Shown here: in pieces, positions 18,261 to 30,635 of the stretch
How positions within the stretch are numbered: the stretch's first letter is position 1
Layout of the letters: each line of letters starts with the position of its first letter
NCBI RefSeq assembly: GCF_000766945.1
Contig: NZ_KN266213.1
Span: 49,370 to 113,369, forward strand
Direction of reading: 5' to 3'
From: Cellvibrio mixtus subsp. mixtus J3-8
GTDB lineage: Bacteria; Pseudomonadota; Gammaproteobacteria; Pseudomonadales; Cellvibrionaceae
Length of the DNA: 64,000 bases
Notes under the pieces: generated by a model
Database searches by the model: none
Seen by the model: the letters and a program-made list of their open reading frames with translations, nothing else
Told to the model about the DNA's origin: nothing
Made by a program: the position numbers and the translations under genes

Positions 18261-19820
18261 TCATGGAGCGACTGGGGACGCAGCGCCCCCAATGGGCAGA
18301 GGAACAGACACATCTGCCGGTGCATAGGTTTGCTGGATAAAGGTCATTGCATCCACAGACACATTCAACAGTGGCTGGGGATAGAAACCAATTACCAACA
18401 GAATCACCGCAAGCGACACCACGAGACTAATTTCACGGGCAGAAAGCTCTGCGAGTTTTTGTTCTGAAGTCGGCTGACCAAACAGGGTGCGATGGATCAG
18501 GATCAGCGAGTAAACACCGGCCAATACCAGGCTCGCCGTCGCGATAATGGTGAGCACCGGAACGACTTTGAATGCGCCCAGCAGAATCAGGAATTCGCCG
18601 ATGAAGTTGGCAGTACCGGGAATACCCAGCAACGCAGCGGCAAAGAACATCAACAGTGGCGGCAAGTAAGTGAAACGAGCCCACAGTCCACCCATCTCAC
18701 GCATATCGCGGGTACCGAGGCGCTCGTACAGTTGACCGGCGAGGATAAACAAGCCACCGGCACACAAACCGTGGGCCAGCATCTGGATCGCCAGGCCTTG
18801 CAGGGTTAACAAGTTACCGGAGTAAATACCGATCAGCACAAAGCCCATGTGGGAGATGCTGGTGTAGGCGATCAGACGCTTGATATCGGTTTGCACGAAC
18901 GCCAGGAAGGCGCCGTAGAAAATACCGAATACACCCAGCAGCATCGCCGTGTTGGCAAACTCTTGCGATGCATCAGGGAAGAATGGCAGGGTGAAACGCA
19001 ACATACCGTAACCGGCGGTTTTCAACAGGATACCGGCGAGGTCTACGCTACCGGCGGTTGGTGCTTCAGCGTGCGCATCCGGCAACCAGGCATGAACAGG
19101 AACGATGGGCAACTTGACCGCAAAGCCGATGAAGAAACACAGCATCAGGATAAATTGCAGTTCCTGGCTCATCAGTTTGTGGGTATTCAACAGGGTTTCG
19201 TAAGCGAAAGTGATTTGCCCGGTCGCTTTGTAGTTAACAACCACCAGCGCGAGGATTCCCACCAGCATCACCAAACCACCCACCTGGGTGTAAATGAAGA
19301 ATTTGGTCGCGGCTTTCACACGCACCGCGCCGTTGTGGGCTGAACTGCCCCAGAGCGCAATCAGGAAATAAACCGGAATCAGCATCATTTCCCAGAAGAA
19401 GAAAAACAGCATCATATCCAGCGCGAGGAACACACCCAGCACACCGGCGAGGCTCCACAGCAGGTTCATGTGGAAGGCGCCAACGTTTTTGTTGATTTCT
19501 TTCCAGGAGCAGCCAACAGCAACAACACCCAACAAACCGGTGAGCAATACCATCACCAGTGACAGGCCATCGATACCGAAATGAATACTCACACCGAGTA
19601 AAGGAATCCAGGAATATTGTTCTTCAACTTGCCAGTTAAGGCCGCCGGTACCTGCAACGCTGGAATAATCACCGGTGAGCCACAGGTTTACACCAATGGC
19701 GAGAACAAGAGACATAGTAATAAGGGCAATCCACCGCGGGACGCCTGCGCCTAATCGCTCGCTTAGCCAGCACAACAGGCCGCCAAAAAACGGGATCAGG
19801 ATCAGTGCCGAAAGAGTCAT
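18261..19820 (-). CDS. nuoM: NADH-quinone oxidoreductase subunit M
   Basis: 519 aa. Antiporter-like proton-pumping membrane subunit of complex I. Typical segments: FFFFWEMMLIPVYFLIALWG (conserved pumping Glu), FAVKLPIVPVHAWLPDAHAE with the channel Lys, and TSISHMGFVLIGIYSGN. The C-terminal ~15 residues (LPIGGAASPVAP) are a short extension after the last helix. It lies between nuoL (17 bp) and nuoN (7 bp). Confidence 0.97.
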   Translation of the reverse strand: MTLSALILIPFFGGLLCWLSERLGAGVPRWIALITMSLVLAIGVNLWLTGDYSSVAGTGGLNWQVEEQYSWIPLLGVSIHFGIDGLSLVMVLLTGLLGVVAVGCSWKEINKNVGAFHMNLLWSLAGVLGVFLALDMMLFFFFWEMMLIPVYFLIALWGSSAHNGAVRVKAATKFFIYTQVGGLVMLVGILALVVVNYKATGQITFAYETLLNTHKLMSQELQFILMLCFFIGFAVKLPIVPVHAWLPDAHAEAPTAGSVDLAGILLKTAGYGMLRFTLPFFPDASQEFANTAMLLGVFGIFYGAFLAFVQTDIKRLIAYTSISHMGFVLIGIYSGNLLTLQGLAIQMLAHGLCAGGLFILAGQLYERLGTRDMREMGGLWARFTYLPPLLMFFAAALLGIPGTANFIGEFLILLGAFKVVPVLTIIATASLVLAGVYSLILIHRTLFGQPTSEQKLAELSAREISLVVSLAVILLVIGFYPQPLLNVSVDAMTFIQQTYAPADVSVPLPIGGAASPVAP

Positions 19821-19837
19821 GGTCTGGCCTATCCTTC

Positions 19838-21703
19838 TTAATGAGTAAATGTAACTTGTAAAACCAGGACTGCGCCCAGCACCAACACCGCACCCAGCGC
19901 AATACTGGTGGCATACCAGCGCACGCGACCATTTTCGGTCACGCTCATTGCGCTGTTGCCCAGTTTTGCCAGTGACGGGATCAAATCAAACAATTTGGCG
20001 ATTGCATCGTGGCGATTGATGGCCGCGATAAACAAATAGGGTTTTACAAACAACCAGTTGTACAACCAATCGAAACCACAACCATCGCGTAATACGGGCG
20101 ACAGCAAACGGCCCAAACCACTTTCGGAAATCGATTTGGCAATGCGGCGCTCGCCCCAGAAGAATACGAACGCGAATGCCAAACCAATCAGGCCGGTTGC
20201 GATAGCAAGGATCTCAACAAAGTGCTTGGATTCTTCCAGTGTTGCCGAAGTGAATGCCGGCAATACACCTTCAAGCGGTTGATGAATGAATGAACCAACG
20301 AAAGTTGAGAGCACCAACAGGACACCCAATGGCAACCAGTAAGAGAAACCGTGAATTGAGTGAGCATGGGTTTTCTCTTCGCCGTGGAATACGATGAAAA
20401 TCAAACGGAAGGTATAGATAGAGGTGAAGAACGCACCCACCAAACCGGCCCAGAACAAATTGGTGTGACCGCTGGCATAGGCTTGCAGCAGGATTGCGTC
20501 CTTACTGAAGAAGCCGACGGTCAGGAACGGGAACGCCGCCAGCGCACCGCCACCCACCAGGAAACAGGCATAGACAAATGGAATCTTTTTCCACAGGCCG
20601 CCCATCTTGAAGATATTTTGCTCGTGATGGCACGCAATAATCACCGCACCGGCCGACAGGAACAATAGAGCTTTAAAGAATGCGTGGGTCATCAAGTGGA
20701 ATATCGCAGCATCCCAGGCACCAACGCCCAAGGCGAGGAACATATAACCAATCTGGCTCATGGTTGAGTACGCGAGCACACGCTTGATATCGGTTTGTAC
20801 CAGCGCAGAGAAACCCGCAATCAACAAGGTAATCGCCCCCACTACACCGACCAGCAACAGTACATCCGGAGCCAATTCAAATACGGTGTGGGTACGGGCA
20901 ATCAAGTACACACCCGCGGTCACCATGGTAGCGGCGTGGATCAATGCAGAAACCGGGGTCGGGCCAGCCATCGCATCCGCCAACCAGGTTTGGAGTGGCA
21001 ATTGCGCCGATTTACCTACCGCACCGCCCAACAACATCAGGGAAGCAGCAACCACCATCGGGTCACCTTCACTCCATTTTTGCGGAGCAAGAACCAGGAT
21101 TTGCTGGATATCCAAAGTGCCGAGTTGTTGGAAAATAATGAAGATACCAATGGCCATAAACACGTCGCCCACACGAGTGACGGTAAAGGCTTTGATAGCC
21201 GCTTCGCCATTGGCGCGATCAGAGTAGTAGAAACCGATCAGCAGATAACTACACAGACCTACCCCTTCCCAACCCAGGTACAAGAGACCGAGGTTATCGC
21301 CCAGCACCAGCAATACCATGCTGGCAACGAACAGGTTCATGTAGGAGAAGAAACGCTCGTAGCCTGCTTCGCCGCGCATATACCAGGAAGCAAACAAATG
21401 GATGAAGAAACCCACACCGGTAATTACACCGAGCATAGTCAGTGACAAACCATCCAGGTGCAGGCCGAAGCTCGCGTTGAAATCGCCAACGTGCATCCAG
21501 GTCCATAAGGTTTGAACGTATTTGCCGCCCTGCTCTACGTTATTTAAAAAATCGATCCCGACATATACAGTCGTGAGCGCTGAAAGACCAATCGAGCCAA
21601 CACCGATAACGGCGGCCAGGTTTTCAGAGAGACGGGTACGCAATGTGGCTAATAATAAAAAGCCGATTGCGGGAAACAGGAATGTTAAGTAGAGAAAATT
21701 CAT
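19838..21703 (-). CDS. nuoL: NADH-quinone oxidoreductase subunit L
   Basis: 621 aa. It is the distal antiporter-like subunit with the long lateral helix at the C-terminus. Recognised by [57 protein letters not shown] and [15 protein letters not shown]. Its ATG overlaps the nuoK stop by four bases, so it is coupled to nuoK. No abnormal residues noticed in the conserved core. Confidence 0.97.
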   Translation of the reverse strand: MNFLYLTFLFPAIGFLLLATLRTRLSENLAAVIGVGSIGLSALTTVYVGIDFLNNVEQGGKYVQTLWTWMHVGDFNASFGLHLDGLSLTMLGVITGVGFFIHLFASWYMRGEAGYERFFSYMNLFVASMVLLVLGDNLGLLYLGWEGVGLCSYLLIGFYYSDRANGEAAIKAFTVTRVGDVFMAIGIFIIFQQLGTLDIQQILVLAPQKWSEGDPMVVAASLMLLGGAVGKSAQLPLQTWLADAMAGPTPVSALIHAATMVTAGVYLIARTHTVFELAPDVLLLVGVVGAITLLIAGFSALVQTDIKRVLAYSTMSQIGYMFLALGVGAWDAAIFHLMTHAFFKALLFLSAGAVIIACHHEQNIFKMGGLWKKIPFVYACFLVGGGALAAFPFLTVGFFSKDAILLQAYASGHTNLFWAGLVGAFFTSIYTFRLIFIVFHGEEKTHAHSIHGFSYWLPLGVLLVLSTFVGSFIHQPLEGVLPAFTSATLEESKHFVEILAIATGLIGLAFAFVFFWGERRIAKSISESGLGRLLSPVLRDGCGFDWLYNWLFVKPYLFIAAINRHDAIAKLFDLIPSLAKLGNSAMSVTENGRVRWYATSIALGAVLVLGAVLVLQVTFTH

Positions 21704-22008
21704 CCGCGCATCTCACTCGCAACGTCAATATCCAGGGAATGATGGCGACGATAAAACTGCAACACTATCGCCAAACCGATACTTGCTTCCGCTGCAGCCA
21801 GGGTCAGGATCAGGATGAACATCACTTGTCCGTCCGGCGCACCCCAGCGACTACCTGCAACAATGAAGGCGAGCGCCGCCGCATTCATCATCACTTCCAG
21901 GCACATCAATAAAAATAGAATGTTGCGGCGAACCATCACCCCAACCAGTCCCAGTGTAAAGAGCACACCCGCTACCGCGAGGCCCTGCTCCATAGGTATT
22001 GCTATCAT
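21700..22008 (-). CDS. nuoK: NADH-quinone oxidoreductase subunit K
   Basis: 102 aa, the family's usual size, three membrane helices. It carries the two conserved membrane glutamates, in [17 protein letters not shown] and [13 protein letters not shown]. It is a proton-channel subunit at the junction with NuoN and NuoJ. The gap to nuoJ upstream is 95 bp, the largest inside this operon; the gap contains two TCCGGA hexamers but no gene. Confidence 0.96.
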   Translation of the reverse strand: MIAIPMEQGLAVAGVLFTLGLVGVMVRRNILFLLMCLEVMMNAAALAFIVAGSRWGAPDGQVMFILILTLAAAEASIGLAIVLQFYRRHHSLDIDVASEMRG

Positions 22009-22103
22009 TTACGCACACCTTTTTTCGATTACGCGCAGCGCGCTTTGCCATTTATCCGGATGTCGTCAAGCAGATTCCGGACAGCTTAGTTTTAAAATTG
22101 TTA

Positions 22104-22604
22104 TTAACCGTTTTGGTCGTCGCGTTTGCCCAAGTGATACGCCGCAACCAATGCTGCCAACAGCAACAATGACGCCAGCTCAACCACCAACAGGTAAGGG
22201 CCAAACAGGGAAATACCGACTTGCTTGGCATCCACCAGCGTATGGCCTGCCTGATTCCAGGTGCCATCGCGCAACAGATACAGCATTTCCGCTAACAGGA
22301 CGGCGGCGAGGATCGCTGGCACAACCCAGGTTTTGGGCGTTAACCAGGCGCGCTCTTGCATCGCCACGGCGGGGCCGATATTGAGCATCATCACCACGAA
22401 CACGAACAGCACCATGATGGCACCGGCATAAACAATAATTTCAAGCGCACCGGCAAAAGGCGCACCGAGCATAAAAAATATGGCTGCAACCGCTAACAGC
22501 GACACAATCAAACTCAACAACGCGTGCACCGGATTGGTATTGGTCACTACGCGCAAGGTTGCGTAAATCGCGATTGCGGAGGCAATGTAGAATGCAATTT
22601 CCAT
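22104..22604 (-). CDS. nuoJ: NADH-quinone oxidoreductase subunit J
   Basis: 166 aa with five predicted helices. The conserved helix-3 motif ALEIIVYAGAIMVLFVFVVMML contains the pi-bulge region of the family. The C-terminus is short and hydrophilic (HLGKRDDQNG). It lies 31 bp after nuoI in the complex I operon. Confidence 0.96.
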   Translation of the reverse strand: MEIAFYIASAIAIYATLRVVTNTNPVHALLSLIVSLLAVAAIFFMLGAPFAGALEIIVYAGAIMVLFVFVVMMLNIGPAVAMQERAWLTPKTWVVPAILAAVLLAEMLYLLRDGTWNQAGHTLVDAKQVGISLFGPYLLVVELASLLLLAALVAAYHLGKRDDQNG

Positions 22605-22635
22605 CGTATGTCTCTTCTTTTCAGTCGGGCCGGAA

Positions 22636-23184
22636 TTAAGGCAACAAGCTTTTTACATCGATAGGCTTGGCTTCGTTTTGCGCTGCGCCTTTTGGCTTGC
22701 CCGCAATCGCCATACCGGAAACACGGTAAAAGTTGTAATCCGGATTTTTACCCGGGCCAGAAATCAACAAGTGCTCTTTCTCGTACACCAGATCCTGACG
22801 GTTGTATTCCGCCATCTCAAAATCCGGGGTCAATTGGATTGCAGTTGTCGGACAGGCTTCTTCACACATTCCGCAGAAAATGCAACGCGAGAAATTGATG
22901 CGGAAAAATTCGGGATACCAACGGCCATCATCGGTTTCTGCTTTTTGCAATGAGATACAACCCACCGGGCAAGCAACCGCACAGAGGTTACAGGCTACGC
23001 AACGCTCCTCACCATCCGGATCGCGCGTCAATACAATGCGACCACGATAGCGCGGCGGCAGATACACTTTTTCTTCCGGATACTGGATGGTGTCGCGCTT
23101 GCGGAAACCGTGGCTAAACACCATCAGCAAACTGCGTATCTGGGTGCCCGCTCCGGAAACCAGTGAAACAATATTTTTTACCAT
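22636..23184 (-). CDS. nuoI: NADH-quinone oxidoreductase subunit I
   Basis: 182 aa from ATG 23184, preceded by GAGGGTAG; the longer frame to 23268 overlaps nuoH. It carries the two [4Fe-4S] clusters N6a and N6b, shown by [12 protein letters not shown] and [12 protein letters not shown], each CxxCxxCxxxCP. It links the peripheral arm's electron chain to cluster N2 in NuoB. The amphipathic N-terminal helix [12 protein letters not shown] anchors it to the membrane part. Confidence 0.97.
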   Translation of the reverse strand: MVKNIVSLVSGAGTQIRSLLMVFSHGFRKRDTIQYPEEKVYLPPRYRGRIVLTRDPDGEERCVACNLCAVACPVGCISLQKAETDDGRWYPEFFRINFSRCIFCGMCEEACPTTAIQLTPDFEMAEYNRQDLVYEKEHLLISGPGKNPDYNFYRVSGMAIAGKPKGAAQNEAKPIDVKSLLP

Positions 23185-23195
23185 AATTACTACCC

Positions 23196-24194
23196 TCAAG
23201 CTGCCGGAGTATTCAGCAGCACAACCGCTGCAGTAACCAATAAGTTCACCAGCGTCAGTGGTAAACACACCAACCAGCTGAATTTCATTACATGGTCATA
23301 ACGTGGACGCATCAACGCACCGCGCACCAATACGAACAACATAATGAAGAAGCCGGTTTTTACTGCGAACCAAACGAATGATGGAATGAAATCGAGATAT
23401 GGCAGCGGTTTCCAGCCACCGAAGAACAGGGTCACAATCATCGCTGATACCATCACTACACCGATGTATTCAGCCACGAAGAACATACCCCACTTCATAC
23501 CGGAATATTCAATGTGGTAACCGTCGGCAAGTTCTTGTTCCGCTTCCGGCTGGTCGAATGGATGGCGGTGAGTTACCGCGATACCGGCAATCATAAATGT
23601 ACAAAAACCGAAGAATTGCGGGATGATATTCCACAGATTGGATTGCGCTTCAACGATATCGCGCAGGTTAAAACTACCCGCTTGCACTACCACGCCCATC
23701 AGCGCCAAACCCATAAATACTTCGTAACTCACGGTTTGTGCAGCCGCACGCAAGCCACCGAGCAATGAGTATTTGTTGTTGGATGACCAGGCAGCGAACA
23801 TCACTGAATACACAGCGAGACCGGCCATACCAAAGAAGAACAACAAACCGATATTTAAATCGATAACACCCCAGGTTGCCGTTACCGGGATCACTGCCAT
23901 GGATAACAAAATCGTTCCCATCGCAATCGCCGGTGCAAGGCGGAAGGTTAATTTGTCTGCAAAGGGTGGAGTCCAGTCTTCTTTGAAAAACATTTTGAAC
24001 ATGTCGGCAACAATCTGGAACATACCAAACGGACCAACACGGTTAGGGCCATAACGGTCTTGCCACCACGCCAGCAATTTACGCTCGATCAAACTGAGGT
24101 AAGCCGCAAGCAAAACAGTGACTAACAAAATCACAACCGCCTGGAAAACGGTAAAAAATATTTGCGCCAACTCTGGCGTTACCCAATCAAACAT
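23196..24194 (-). CDS. nuoH: NADH-quinone oxidoreductase subunit H
   Basis: 332 aa, eight membrane helices. It forms most of the quinone chamber with NuoB and NuoD. Diagnostic stretches are [20 protein letters not shown] near residue 35, the acidic loop [20 protein letters not shown], and [18 protein letters not shown]. Its ATG coincides with the end of nuoG, an overlap of one base, so translation is coupled. Confidence 0.97.
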   Translation of the reverse strand: MFDWVTPELAQIFFTVFQAVVILLVTVLLAAYLSLIERKLLAWWQDRYGPNRVGPFGMFQIVADMFKMFFKEDWTPPFADKLTFRLAPAIAMGTILLSMAVIPVTATWGVIDLNIGLLFFFGMAGLAVYSVMFAAWSSNNKYSLLGGLRAAAQTVSYEVFMGLALMGVVVQAGSFNLRDIVEAQSNLWNIIPQFFGFCTFMIAGIAVTHRHPFDQPEAEQELADGYHIEYSGMKWGMFFVAEYIGVVMVSAMIVTLFFGGWKPLPYLDFIPSFVWFAVKTGFFIMLFVLVRGALMRPRYDHVMKFSWLVCLPLTLVNLLVTAAVVLLNTPAA

Positions 24195-26920
24195 TACACA
24201 GCCTCCTGCATAACTTGCGCCCAGGTTTCACCAACAAATGTCGGGATACCTTTCAGGCCAACCGGTAAACCGAGGCTGCCAGCCGCGAGTGTTGCACTCA
24301 CTTTTACCGGCAAACGCAGATTGTTATTAACAATGCGCACGATGACAGTGGCGTTATCTTTCACACCGATGCGCTCGGCATCCGCAACCGAAATCGCTAC
24401 GTAAGGCGCCGGGATTCTGTCCGCAATAACCGCTGCTTTTGAAGTCATCTCTTCGCTACCAAACATGTGGTACAGCGGAGAAACGCGCAGCTTGCTGTCT
24501 GATGCAACAAATGCCGCAGGGACATCGTTGAAATAATTGAAGCTTGCATCAGCGCGCGCTTCGATCAAACGTTTACCCGCATCACCTTTGCGTGAATGGC
24601 CACCGACTTCGTCCTGGAATTTGTTCCAGGCTTGTGGTGAGTTCCAACCCGGAGCCCATGCAAATGAGGTCAATGCCGCCGGATTTTCCGGACCAACATA
24701 ACCTTCCATTGAGTGCGCCAATGCCGAGTCGCTATCTTGTGAAGCACGCGGCTCGTGAACGCTGATGTTTGCACGCATTGCGGTGCGGCCAGAATAACGG
24801 CGCGGCTCGCGCGCGAGTTTCAACCCTTTAATACGGAAGTCAGCGTTCGGAGCTGCATCGCGAATTTCTGCAAGCGCTGGAACTTCAGTGACAACTGCAT
24901 TGATCACTTCATCCAGTTGAGTCCAGGAGAAAGGCTTGTCTTCAACGGCAGTGTGGATCGCATGCAACCAGCGCCAGCCTTCTTTCACTTGTACTTTTGC
25001 ATCGTAGAATGCCGGGTCATAAACCTGGAAGAAACGTTGTGCACGACCTTCACAGTTAATCACGGTACCGTCTGCTTCCGCGAAGCTTGCACCGGACAAT
25101 ACCAAGTGCGCTTTTTCCTGTACTGCTGTTACCTGGTGATCAAGAACGATTACCGATTTCGCGGCAGACAATGCGGCATCAACCAATTCTTTTGGTGCGC
25201 GACGGTACAAATCATTTTCTGCGATGACGATTGTATCTGCTGCGCCATCTTTCAATGCAGTCAGTGCATCAACCACTGATTTACCTTTCAGGTAAGCAAC
25301 GCCAAGGCTGTTTACTTCAGGAACAACCAGAGTAATTGCTACTGCTTTTTCGCGCGCTTTCAATGCAAGCGCAACGTTTGCAGCCGCTTTGATAACAGAC
25401 TCGGAACCTGCTGAAGTACCCGACACAACCAGCGGCGCTTTTGCTGCGAGTAATGCATCAGCGATGGTTTGTGCCAATGCGCGCTCTGCATCACTCAGAT
25501 CATTCGCTGCTGGCGCATTACTATCGATAATATTGGCTACCGCAAAACCCAAACGCGCAATACTTTCTACCGGCGCGCGATAAGTTTCAGTCGCCGCATC
25601 ATCCAGGCGAGTTTCCTGGAAGCTGGCGATAAACAATGGGCTCTTCGCATGCTGGCCAATATTTTTAATGGCTTCAGCAGCCCACTCGGATACGCGCTTT
25701 TCCGCCGCCATTTCATAGGCTTTGCCTTTCACGGCTTGACGTAATGCCAGTGCAATACGCGCTGCGGTCTGGGTTAAATCTTCACCCAGGATAAATACTG
25801 CATCCCTGTTTTCGAGATCGCGTACTGGTGGAGTGTGCAAACCGCTGTTTTGCAGAATGTCCAACACCAACTCAACACGTTTTTGTTCAGCCGCTTCAAA
25901 ACCGGCACTGAAATTTTCTGCACCGACTAATGAACGCAAGGCGTAGTTGGTTTCAATGCTTGCACGTGGCGAGCCGATACCAATAACTTTTTTGGAATTT
26001 TTAAGCGCGGCAATCGCCCAATCCAATGCACCATCTAAAGTGGTTGCACCAAGGCCGTTAGCAGCACGCAGGAATGGAACGCGCGGACGATCTTCGTTGT
26101 TGACATAACCGTAACCGAAACGGCCTTTGTCACACAGGAAATAATGGTTGATCGAACCGTTGTAACGGTTTTCGATACGACGCAACTCACCGTAACGTTC
26201 ACCGGGGCTGATGTTACAGCCAACGGAACAACCCTGGCATACGCTCGGGGCAAATTGCATATCCCACTTACGGTTGTAACGCTCGGAGTGGGTTTTGTCG
26301 GTGAACACACCGGTAGGGCACACTTCTACCAGGTTGCCGGAGAATTCGCTCTCCAGGGTACCGCTTTCTACGCGACCGAAATAAACATTGTCGTGCGCAC
26401 CGTATACGCCCAAGTCTGAACCATCAGCGTAATCGTTGTAATAACGCACGCAGCGATAACACGCGATGCAGCGGTTCATTTCGTGGCTGATAAACGAACC
26501 CAATTCCTGGTTCAGGTGAGTACGCTTGGTGAAATCGTAGCGGCGGGAATCGTGGCCGGTCATTACGGTCATATCTTGCAAATGGCAGTGACCGCCTTCT
26601 TCACACACCGGACAATCGTGCGGGTGGTTGGTCATCAACCACTCGACAACACTCGCGCGAAACTCTTTCGCTTCTTCATCTTCAATCGAGATGTAGGTGT
26701 TGTCGGTTGCCGGTGTCATACACGACATTACCAAACGGCCGCGCTTATCGTCGGCATTGGCGTATTGCTTGACCGCGCATTGGCGACAAGCACCAACGCT
26801 GCCCAGCGCCGGGTGCCAGCAGAAGTAAGGAATATCGAGGCCCAGCGACAAACAGGCCTGCAACAGGTTATCTGCGCCGTTAACTTCTAATTGTTTACCA
26901 TCAACGTGAATCGTAGCCAT
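24194..26920 (-). CDS. nuoG: NADH-quinone oxidoreductase subunit G
   Basis: 908 aa, the usual gammaproteobacterial length. Iron-sulfur subunit of the peripheral arm. An N-terminal [2Fe-2S] ferredoxin domain ([15 protein letters not shown]) is followed by the His-Cys motif [16 protein letters not shown] for N5, [13 protein letters not shown] for N4, and CQGCSVGC for the extra cluster N7. The rest is a molybdopterin-oxidoreductase-like fold without cofactor, ending in a beta-barrel ([16 protein letters not shown]). It lies 14 bp after nuoF. Confidence 0.97.
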   Translation of the reverse strand: MATIHVDGKQLEVNGADNLLQACLSLGLDIPYFCWHPALGSVGACRQCAVKQYANADDKRGRLVMSCMTPATDNTYISIEDEEAKEFRASVVEWLMTNHPHDCPVCEEGGHCHLQDMTVMTGHDSRRYDFTKRTHLNQELGSFISHEMNRCIACYRCVRYYNDYADGSDLGVYGAHDNVYFGRVESGTLESEFSGNLVEVCPTGVFTDKTHSERYNRKWDMQFAPSVCQGCSVGCNISPGERYGELRRIENRYNGSINHYFLCDKGRFGYGYVNNEDRPRVPFLRAANGLGATTLDGALDWAIAALKNSKKVIGIGSPRASIETNYALRSLVGAENFSAGFEAAEQKRVELVLDILQNSGLHTPPVRDLENRDAVFILGEDLTQTAARIALALRQAVKGKAYEMAAEKRVSEWAAEAIKNIGQHAKSPLFIASFQETRLDDAATETYRAPVESIARLGFAVANIIDSNAPAANDLSDAERALAQTIADALLAAKAPLVVSGTSAGSESVIKAAANVALALKAREKAVAITLVVPEVNSLGVAYLKGKSVVDALTALKDGAADTIVIAENDLYRRAPKELVDAALSAAKSVIVLDHQVTAVQEKAHLVLSGASFAEADGTVINCEGRAQRFFQVYDPAFYDAKVQVKEGWRWLHAIHTAVEDKPFSWTQLDEVINAVVTEVPALAEIRDAAPNADFRIKGLKLAREPRRYSGRTAMRANISVHEPRASQDSDSALAHSMEGYVGPENPAALTSFAWAPGWNSPQAWNKFQDEVGGHSRKGDAGKRLIEARADASFNYFNDVPAAFVASDSKLRVSPLYHMFGSEEMTSKAAVIADRIPAPYVAISVADAERIGVKDNATVIVRIVNNNLRLPVKVSATLAAGSLGLPVGLKGIPTFVGETWAQVMQEAV

Positions 26921-26934
26921 GACTTATATAGCCC

Positions 26935-28251
26935 TTACGCAGTAGCAGTAGCCGCAGCGGTTGCTGGAGCTGCTATGCCTTGTTCAAATTCGGAACGGAA
27001 ATATTTCAATGCGCTTTGCAATGGTTCCATGGCTCCCGGTGCGTGGGCACAGAAAGTTTTACCCGGACCAAGCTGGCGAGTCAGTTGTTGCAAAATATCC
27101 AGGTATTCTGGCTTGCCTTCACCGCGCTCAATCGCCAACAGCATTTTCACCGACCATGGCAAACCGTCGCGGCATGGCGTACACCAGCCACAGGATTCAC
27201 GCGCGAAGAATTGTTCGAGGTTACGCACCGCCGACACCATGCTCTGGGTGTGGTCAACGACCATCACCAGGCCGGTACCCATACGGCTGCCCGCTTTCAT
27301 GATGGTGTCAAAATCCATCGCCAGATCCAGGTGATCAGGAGTCAGGAAGTCAGTTGAGGCACCACCGGGCAACCAGGCTTTCAGCTCCAGGCCATCGCGC
27401 ATACCGCCGGCGTGTTCGTAAATGATTTCGCGTGCAGTAGTACCGATTGGCAACTCCCACAGGCCAGGATTTTTCACCTTGCCGGAAGCACCATAGATCT
27501 TGGTTCCACCGTCCGGGCTTTTGCCCTGGGACAACCCTTTGAACCAGTCAGCACCGCGGTTGATGATGTGCGACAAATTGCTCAGGGTTTCCACGTTGTT
27601 AACGATGGTTGGGCGGCCCCAAAGACCAGCAATTTGCGGGAATGGTGGTTTGGCCCTTGGATTGGCACGACGGCCTTCGAGCGAGTTAATCAAAGCCGTT
27701 TCTTCACCGCAGATATAACGCCCTGCCCCAGTATGCACATGCATATCCAGGCTCCAGCCGGAACCTAAAATGTTTTCGCCGAGATAGCCTTTCGCGTTGG
27801 CCTGCTCAATGGCTTCGTTCAAATGTTTTGCCGCGAGGACATATTCGCCGCGCAAGAAAATGTACGCGCGTTTTGCCTGGATCGCGTAAGCCGCGATGAT
27901 CATACCTTCCACCAATTGGTGTGGCAGACACTCCATCAACAAACGGTCTTTGAATGTACCCGGCTCCATTTCGTCCGCGTTACACACAAGGTATTTCGCA
28001 CCGGCATCGGGTCCCATCGGGATCAAACCCCATTTGATACCGGCAGGGAAACCCGCACCGCCACGGCCACGCAGGTTTGCATCTTTTACTGCCGCCTGAA
28101 CGTCTGCAGGGGACATTGCCGGAATCGCTTTACGCACGGACAAATAACCATCCAGCGCTTCGTATTCGTTGATATCAACAACTGGCTTGTTATCAACGAT
28201 ACGGTATGTCAGTGGCTTGATTTCGCCGAGGTTGTTGTTGGGAAGAGTCAT
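26935..28251 (-). CDS. nuoF: NADH-quinone oxidoreductase subunit F
   Basis: 438 aa. NADH- and FMN-binding subunit, entry point of electrons. [15 protein letters not shown] binds FMN and [23 protein letters not shown] is the second nucleotide motif, and [12 protein letters not shown] plus the later Cys in TFCAHAPGA hold cluster N3. The C-terminus ends in an Ala/Thr-rich tail ([12 protein letters not shown]). Its start overlaps the nuoE stop by four bases. Confidence 0.97.
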   Translation of the reverse strand: MTLPNNNLGEIKPLTYRIVDNKPVVDINEYEALDGYLSVRKAIPAMSPADVQAAVKDANLRGRGGAGFPAGIKWGLIPMGPDAGAKYLVCNADEMEPGTFKDRLLMECLPHQLVEGMIIAAYAIQAKRAYIFLRGEYVLAAKHLNEAIEQANAKGYLGENILGSGWSLDMHVHTGAGRYICGEETALINSLEGRRANPRAKPPFPQIAGLWGRPTIVNNVETLSNLSHIINRGADWFKGLSQGKSPDGGTKIYGASGKVKNPGLWELPIGTTAREIIYEHAGGMRDGLELKAWLPGGASTDFLTPDHLDLAMDFDTIMKAGSRMGTGLVMVVDHTQSMVSAVRNLEQFFARESCGWCTPCRDGLPWSVKMLLAIERGEGKPEYLDILQQLTRQLGPGKTFCAHAPGAMEPLQSALKYFRSEFEQGIAAPATAAATATA

Positions 28252-28757
28252 ACGTATTTCTCCAACAGCGCGGGAATTTGTTCCGGAGTCAAATTGGTGT
28301 GGGTGTCATCATTGATCATGATGGCCGGCGCTTTATCGCACGTACCCAGGCAGCAAATTGGCAACAAGGTATAACGTTCGTCTGGCGTAGTTTCACCAAG
28401 GCCAACGTTAATGTGCTTGATGATGGCATCCTGGACGACTTCAAAATCCATCAGGTGGCAAGCGATGCTGTCGCACACTTTGATTACGTTACGGCCAACG
28501 GGGCGACGGAAAATCAAACTGTAAAATGTCGCGACGCCTTCGAGGTCGGGAGCGGAAATTCCGAGCAGATCAGCTACCGGTTGGATAGCGCCATCAGGCA
28601 CCCAACCATGGCGACGCTGGATTACTTTTAACGCATCAATCGATGCAGCGCGCGCATCATCATAGTGATGAATGTGGTGCTCGATCTCAGCACGGTCTTC
28701 ATCGGCCAGGATGTAAGGCTCGACATTGGGACGGTTACTATCAGTACAAATAATCAT
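28248..28757 (-). CDS. nuoE: NADH-quinone oxidoreductase subunit E
   Basis: 169 aa. Thioredoxin-like [2Fe-2S] subunit (cluster N1a): CDSIAC and CCLGTC supply the four cysteines. The N-terminus through [18 protein letters not shown] matches the family in length, supporting ATG 28757. The start is odd: no Shine-Dalgarno sequence precedes it, and a 16-bp direct repeat spans it (see findings). It may rely on coupling with nuoCD, which stops 39 bp upstream. Confidence 0.95.
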   Translation of the reverse strand: MIICTDSNRPNVEPYILADEDRAEIEHHIHHYDDARAASIDALKVIQRRHGWVPDGAIQPVADLLGISAPDLEGVATFYSLIFRRPVGRNVIKVCDSIACHLMDFEVVQDAIIKHINVGLGETTPDERYTLLPICCLGTCDKAPAIMINDDTHTNLTPEQIPALLEKYV

Positions 28758-28796
28758 AATAGTCAGTACAAATAATCAAATTGGTTTACTGGATAA

Positions 28797-30563
28797 TTAG
28801 CGGTCAACGTCGGCCATTACAAAGTCGATACTGGCCAGGTAAGCAATCAAATCGGGAATCATACTGCCGCGAATTACTGCAGGAATCTGCTGCAAATGCG
28901 GGAAGCTCGGCGTACGGATACGCGTGCGGTAACTCATGGTGGAGTTATCGCTGGTCAGGTAATAACTGTTGATACCCTTGGTAGCTTCAATTAACTGGCT
29001 CGCCTCGCCCGCTGGCATGATCGGACCCCATGACACACTCAGGAAGTGGGTAATCAGGGTCTCAATGTGTTGCAGGGTTTTTTCTTTCGGCGGTGGACAA
29101 GTTAAATGGTGATCAGCCTTGTATGGACCTTCCGGCATGTTATCCAGACATTGCTTGATGATGCGCAAGCTCTGGCGCATTTCTTCAATACGCACCAGGC
29201 AACGATCATAAGCATCGCCGTTGTGGGCCAAAGGAACATCAAAATCAAAATTCTGGTAGCCAGAGTAAGGACGCGCTTTACGCAGGTCGTAATCAATACC
29301 GGTAGCACGCAGACCAGGACCGGTAACGCCCCACTCAATCGCTTCCTTGGAATTGTATTGCGCAACACCGATAGTACGGGATTTCAATACGCTGTTTTTG
29401 ACGGCGGCTTTTACGTATTCGTCGAGACGCTTTGGCATCCAGTCAACGAATTCCTGCACCAGTTTTTGCCAGCCTTTTGGCAAGTCATGGGCAACACCGC
29501 CAATGCGATACCAGGCCGGGTGCATACGGAAACCGGTCACAGCCTCGATCACATCGTAAGCTTTCATACGGTCGGTAAACATAAAGAAGATCGGCGTCAT
29601 ACCGCCAACGTCCTGGATGTAGGTACCAAGGAACAGCAAGTGACTGGTGATACGGAAGAATTCCGCCATCATTACGCGGATGGTTTCAACACGAGACGGC
29701 ACCTTAATGCCCGCCAGTTTTTCTACCGCAAGAACGTAAGGCAGGTTGTTCATTACGCCGCCGAGGTAATCGATACGGTCGGTGTAAGGAATAAAGCTGT
29801 GCCAGGATTGGCGTTCGCCCATTTTCTCGGCGCCGCGATGGTGGTAACCAATATCGGGGACGCAATCAACAATCTCTTCACCATCCAACTGCAATACGAT
29901 ACGGAACGCACCGTGCGCACTCGGGTGGTTAGGGCCGAGGTTGAGGAACATGAAATCCTCATCCGCAGTGCCGCGTTTCATGCCCCACTCTTCGGGGTTA
30001 AAACGCAGGCCTTCCTGTTCGAAGTCCTGCTTGGCGGCGTTCAACATAAACGGATCGAATTCTGTTGCACGCGCCGGATAATCTTTACGCAGCGGGTGAC
30101 CCTTCCAGGTCGGCGGCAGCATAATGCGGGTCAGTAACGGGTGACCTTCGAAGTCGATACCGAATAAATCCCACACCTCACGCTCATACCAGTTAGCGTT
30201 TGGCCAAATGTTGATAACACTTGGAATACCCAGGCTGTCAGAGGAAAGGGCAACTTTGATGCGCACATCGCTGTTACGCTCAATCGAGAGCAGATGGTAG
30301 AAAACGGTAAAGTCCGCTGCGGGTAAACCATAACGGTGGGTGCGCAAACGCTCATCCACCGCACTCAGGTCATACAGCATTGAATAAGGCTTGGGCACAT
30401 TACGCAGGAAGCGCAATACCTCAACCACTTTATCGCGCGTTACCCAGAGTGTTGGAACGTCGTCTTTGGTGGGTTGAACCACGAAGGTCCCTTCACCAAA
30501 TTGGGCAAACAGTTCGCTCACTACCTGAGGCAAAGCGGTATCTAGAGTCGCATTCTCAGCCAT
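28797..30563 (-). CDS. nuoCD: NADH-quinone oxidoreductase fused subunit C/D
   Basis: 588 aa, a natural fusion as in Escherichia and Pseudomonas. Residues about 1-180 are NuoC ([19 protein letters not shown], the 30-kDa signature); about 190-588 are NuoD, the 49-kDa quinone-site subunit ([40 protein letters not shown]). The C-terminal ending [11 protein letters not shown] is the usual one. It supplies the quinone-binding pocket with NuoB. Confidence 0.97.
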   Translation of the reverse strand: MAENATLDTALPQVVSELFAQFGEGTFVVQPTKDDVPTLWVTRDKVVEVLRFLRNVPKPYSMLYDLSAVDERLRTHRYGLPAADFTVFYHLLSIERNSDVRIKVALSSDSLGIPSVINIWPNANWYEREVWDLFGIDFEGHPLLTRIMLPPTWKGHPLRKDYPARATEFDPFMLNAAKQDFEQEGLRFNPEEWGMKRGTADEDFMFLNLGPNHPSAHGAFRIVLQLDGEEIVDCVPDIGYHHRGAEKMGERQSWHSFIPYTDRIDYLGGVMNNLPYVLAVEKLAGIKVPSRVETIRVMMAEFFRITSHLLFLGTYIQDVGGMTPIFFMFTDRMKAYDVIEAVTGFRMHPAWYRIGGVAHDLPKGWQKLVQEFVDWMPKRLDEYVKAAVKNSVLKSRTIGVAQYNSKEAIEWGVTGPGLRATGIDYDLRKARPYSGYQNFDFDVPLAHNGDAYDRCLVRIEEMRQSLRIIKQCLDNMPEGPYKADHHLTCPPPKEKTLQHIETLITHFLSVSWGPIMPAGEASQLIEATKGINSYYLTSDNSTMSYRTRIRTPSFPHLQQIPAVIRGSMIPDLIAYLASIDFVMADVDR

Positions 30564-30635
30564 CTATCAGCTCGTCACTAAAATTAAAATTCTTTTGGAT
30601 AGGCGCAAGCCCGGCGGCCTGCAAACCACCGGGTT

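Noticed and set aside
29106..30137. 343-codon ORF on the plus strand
   Set aside because: It is antisense to nuoCD, whose protein is fully recognisable; it has no recognisable domain and arises from codon bias.
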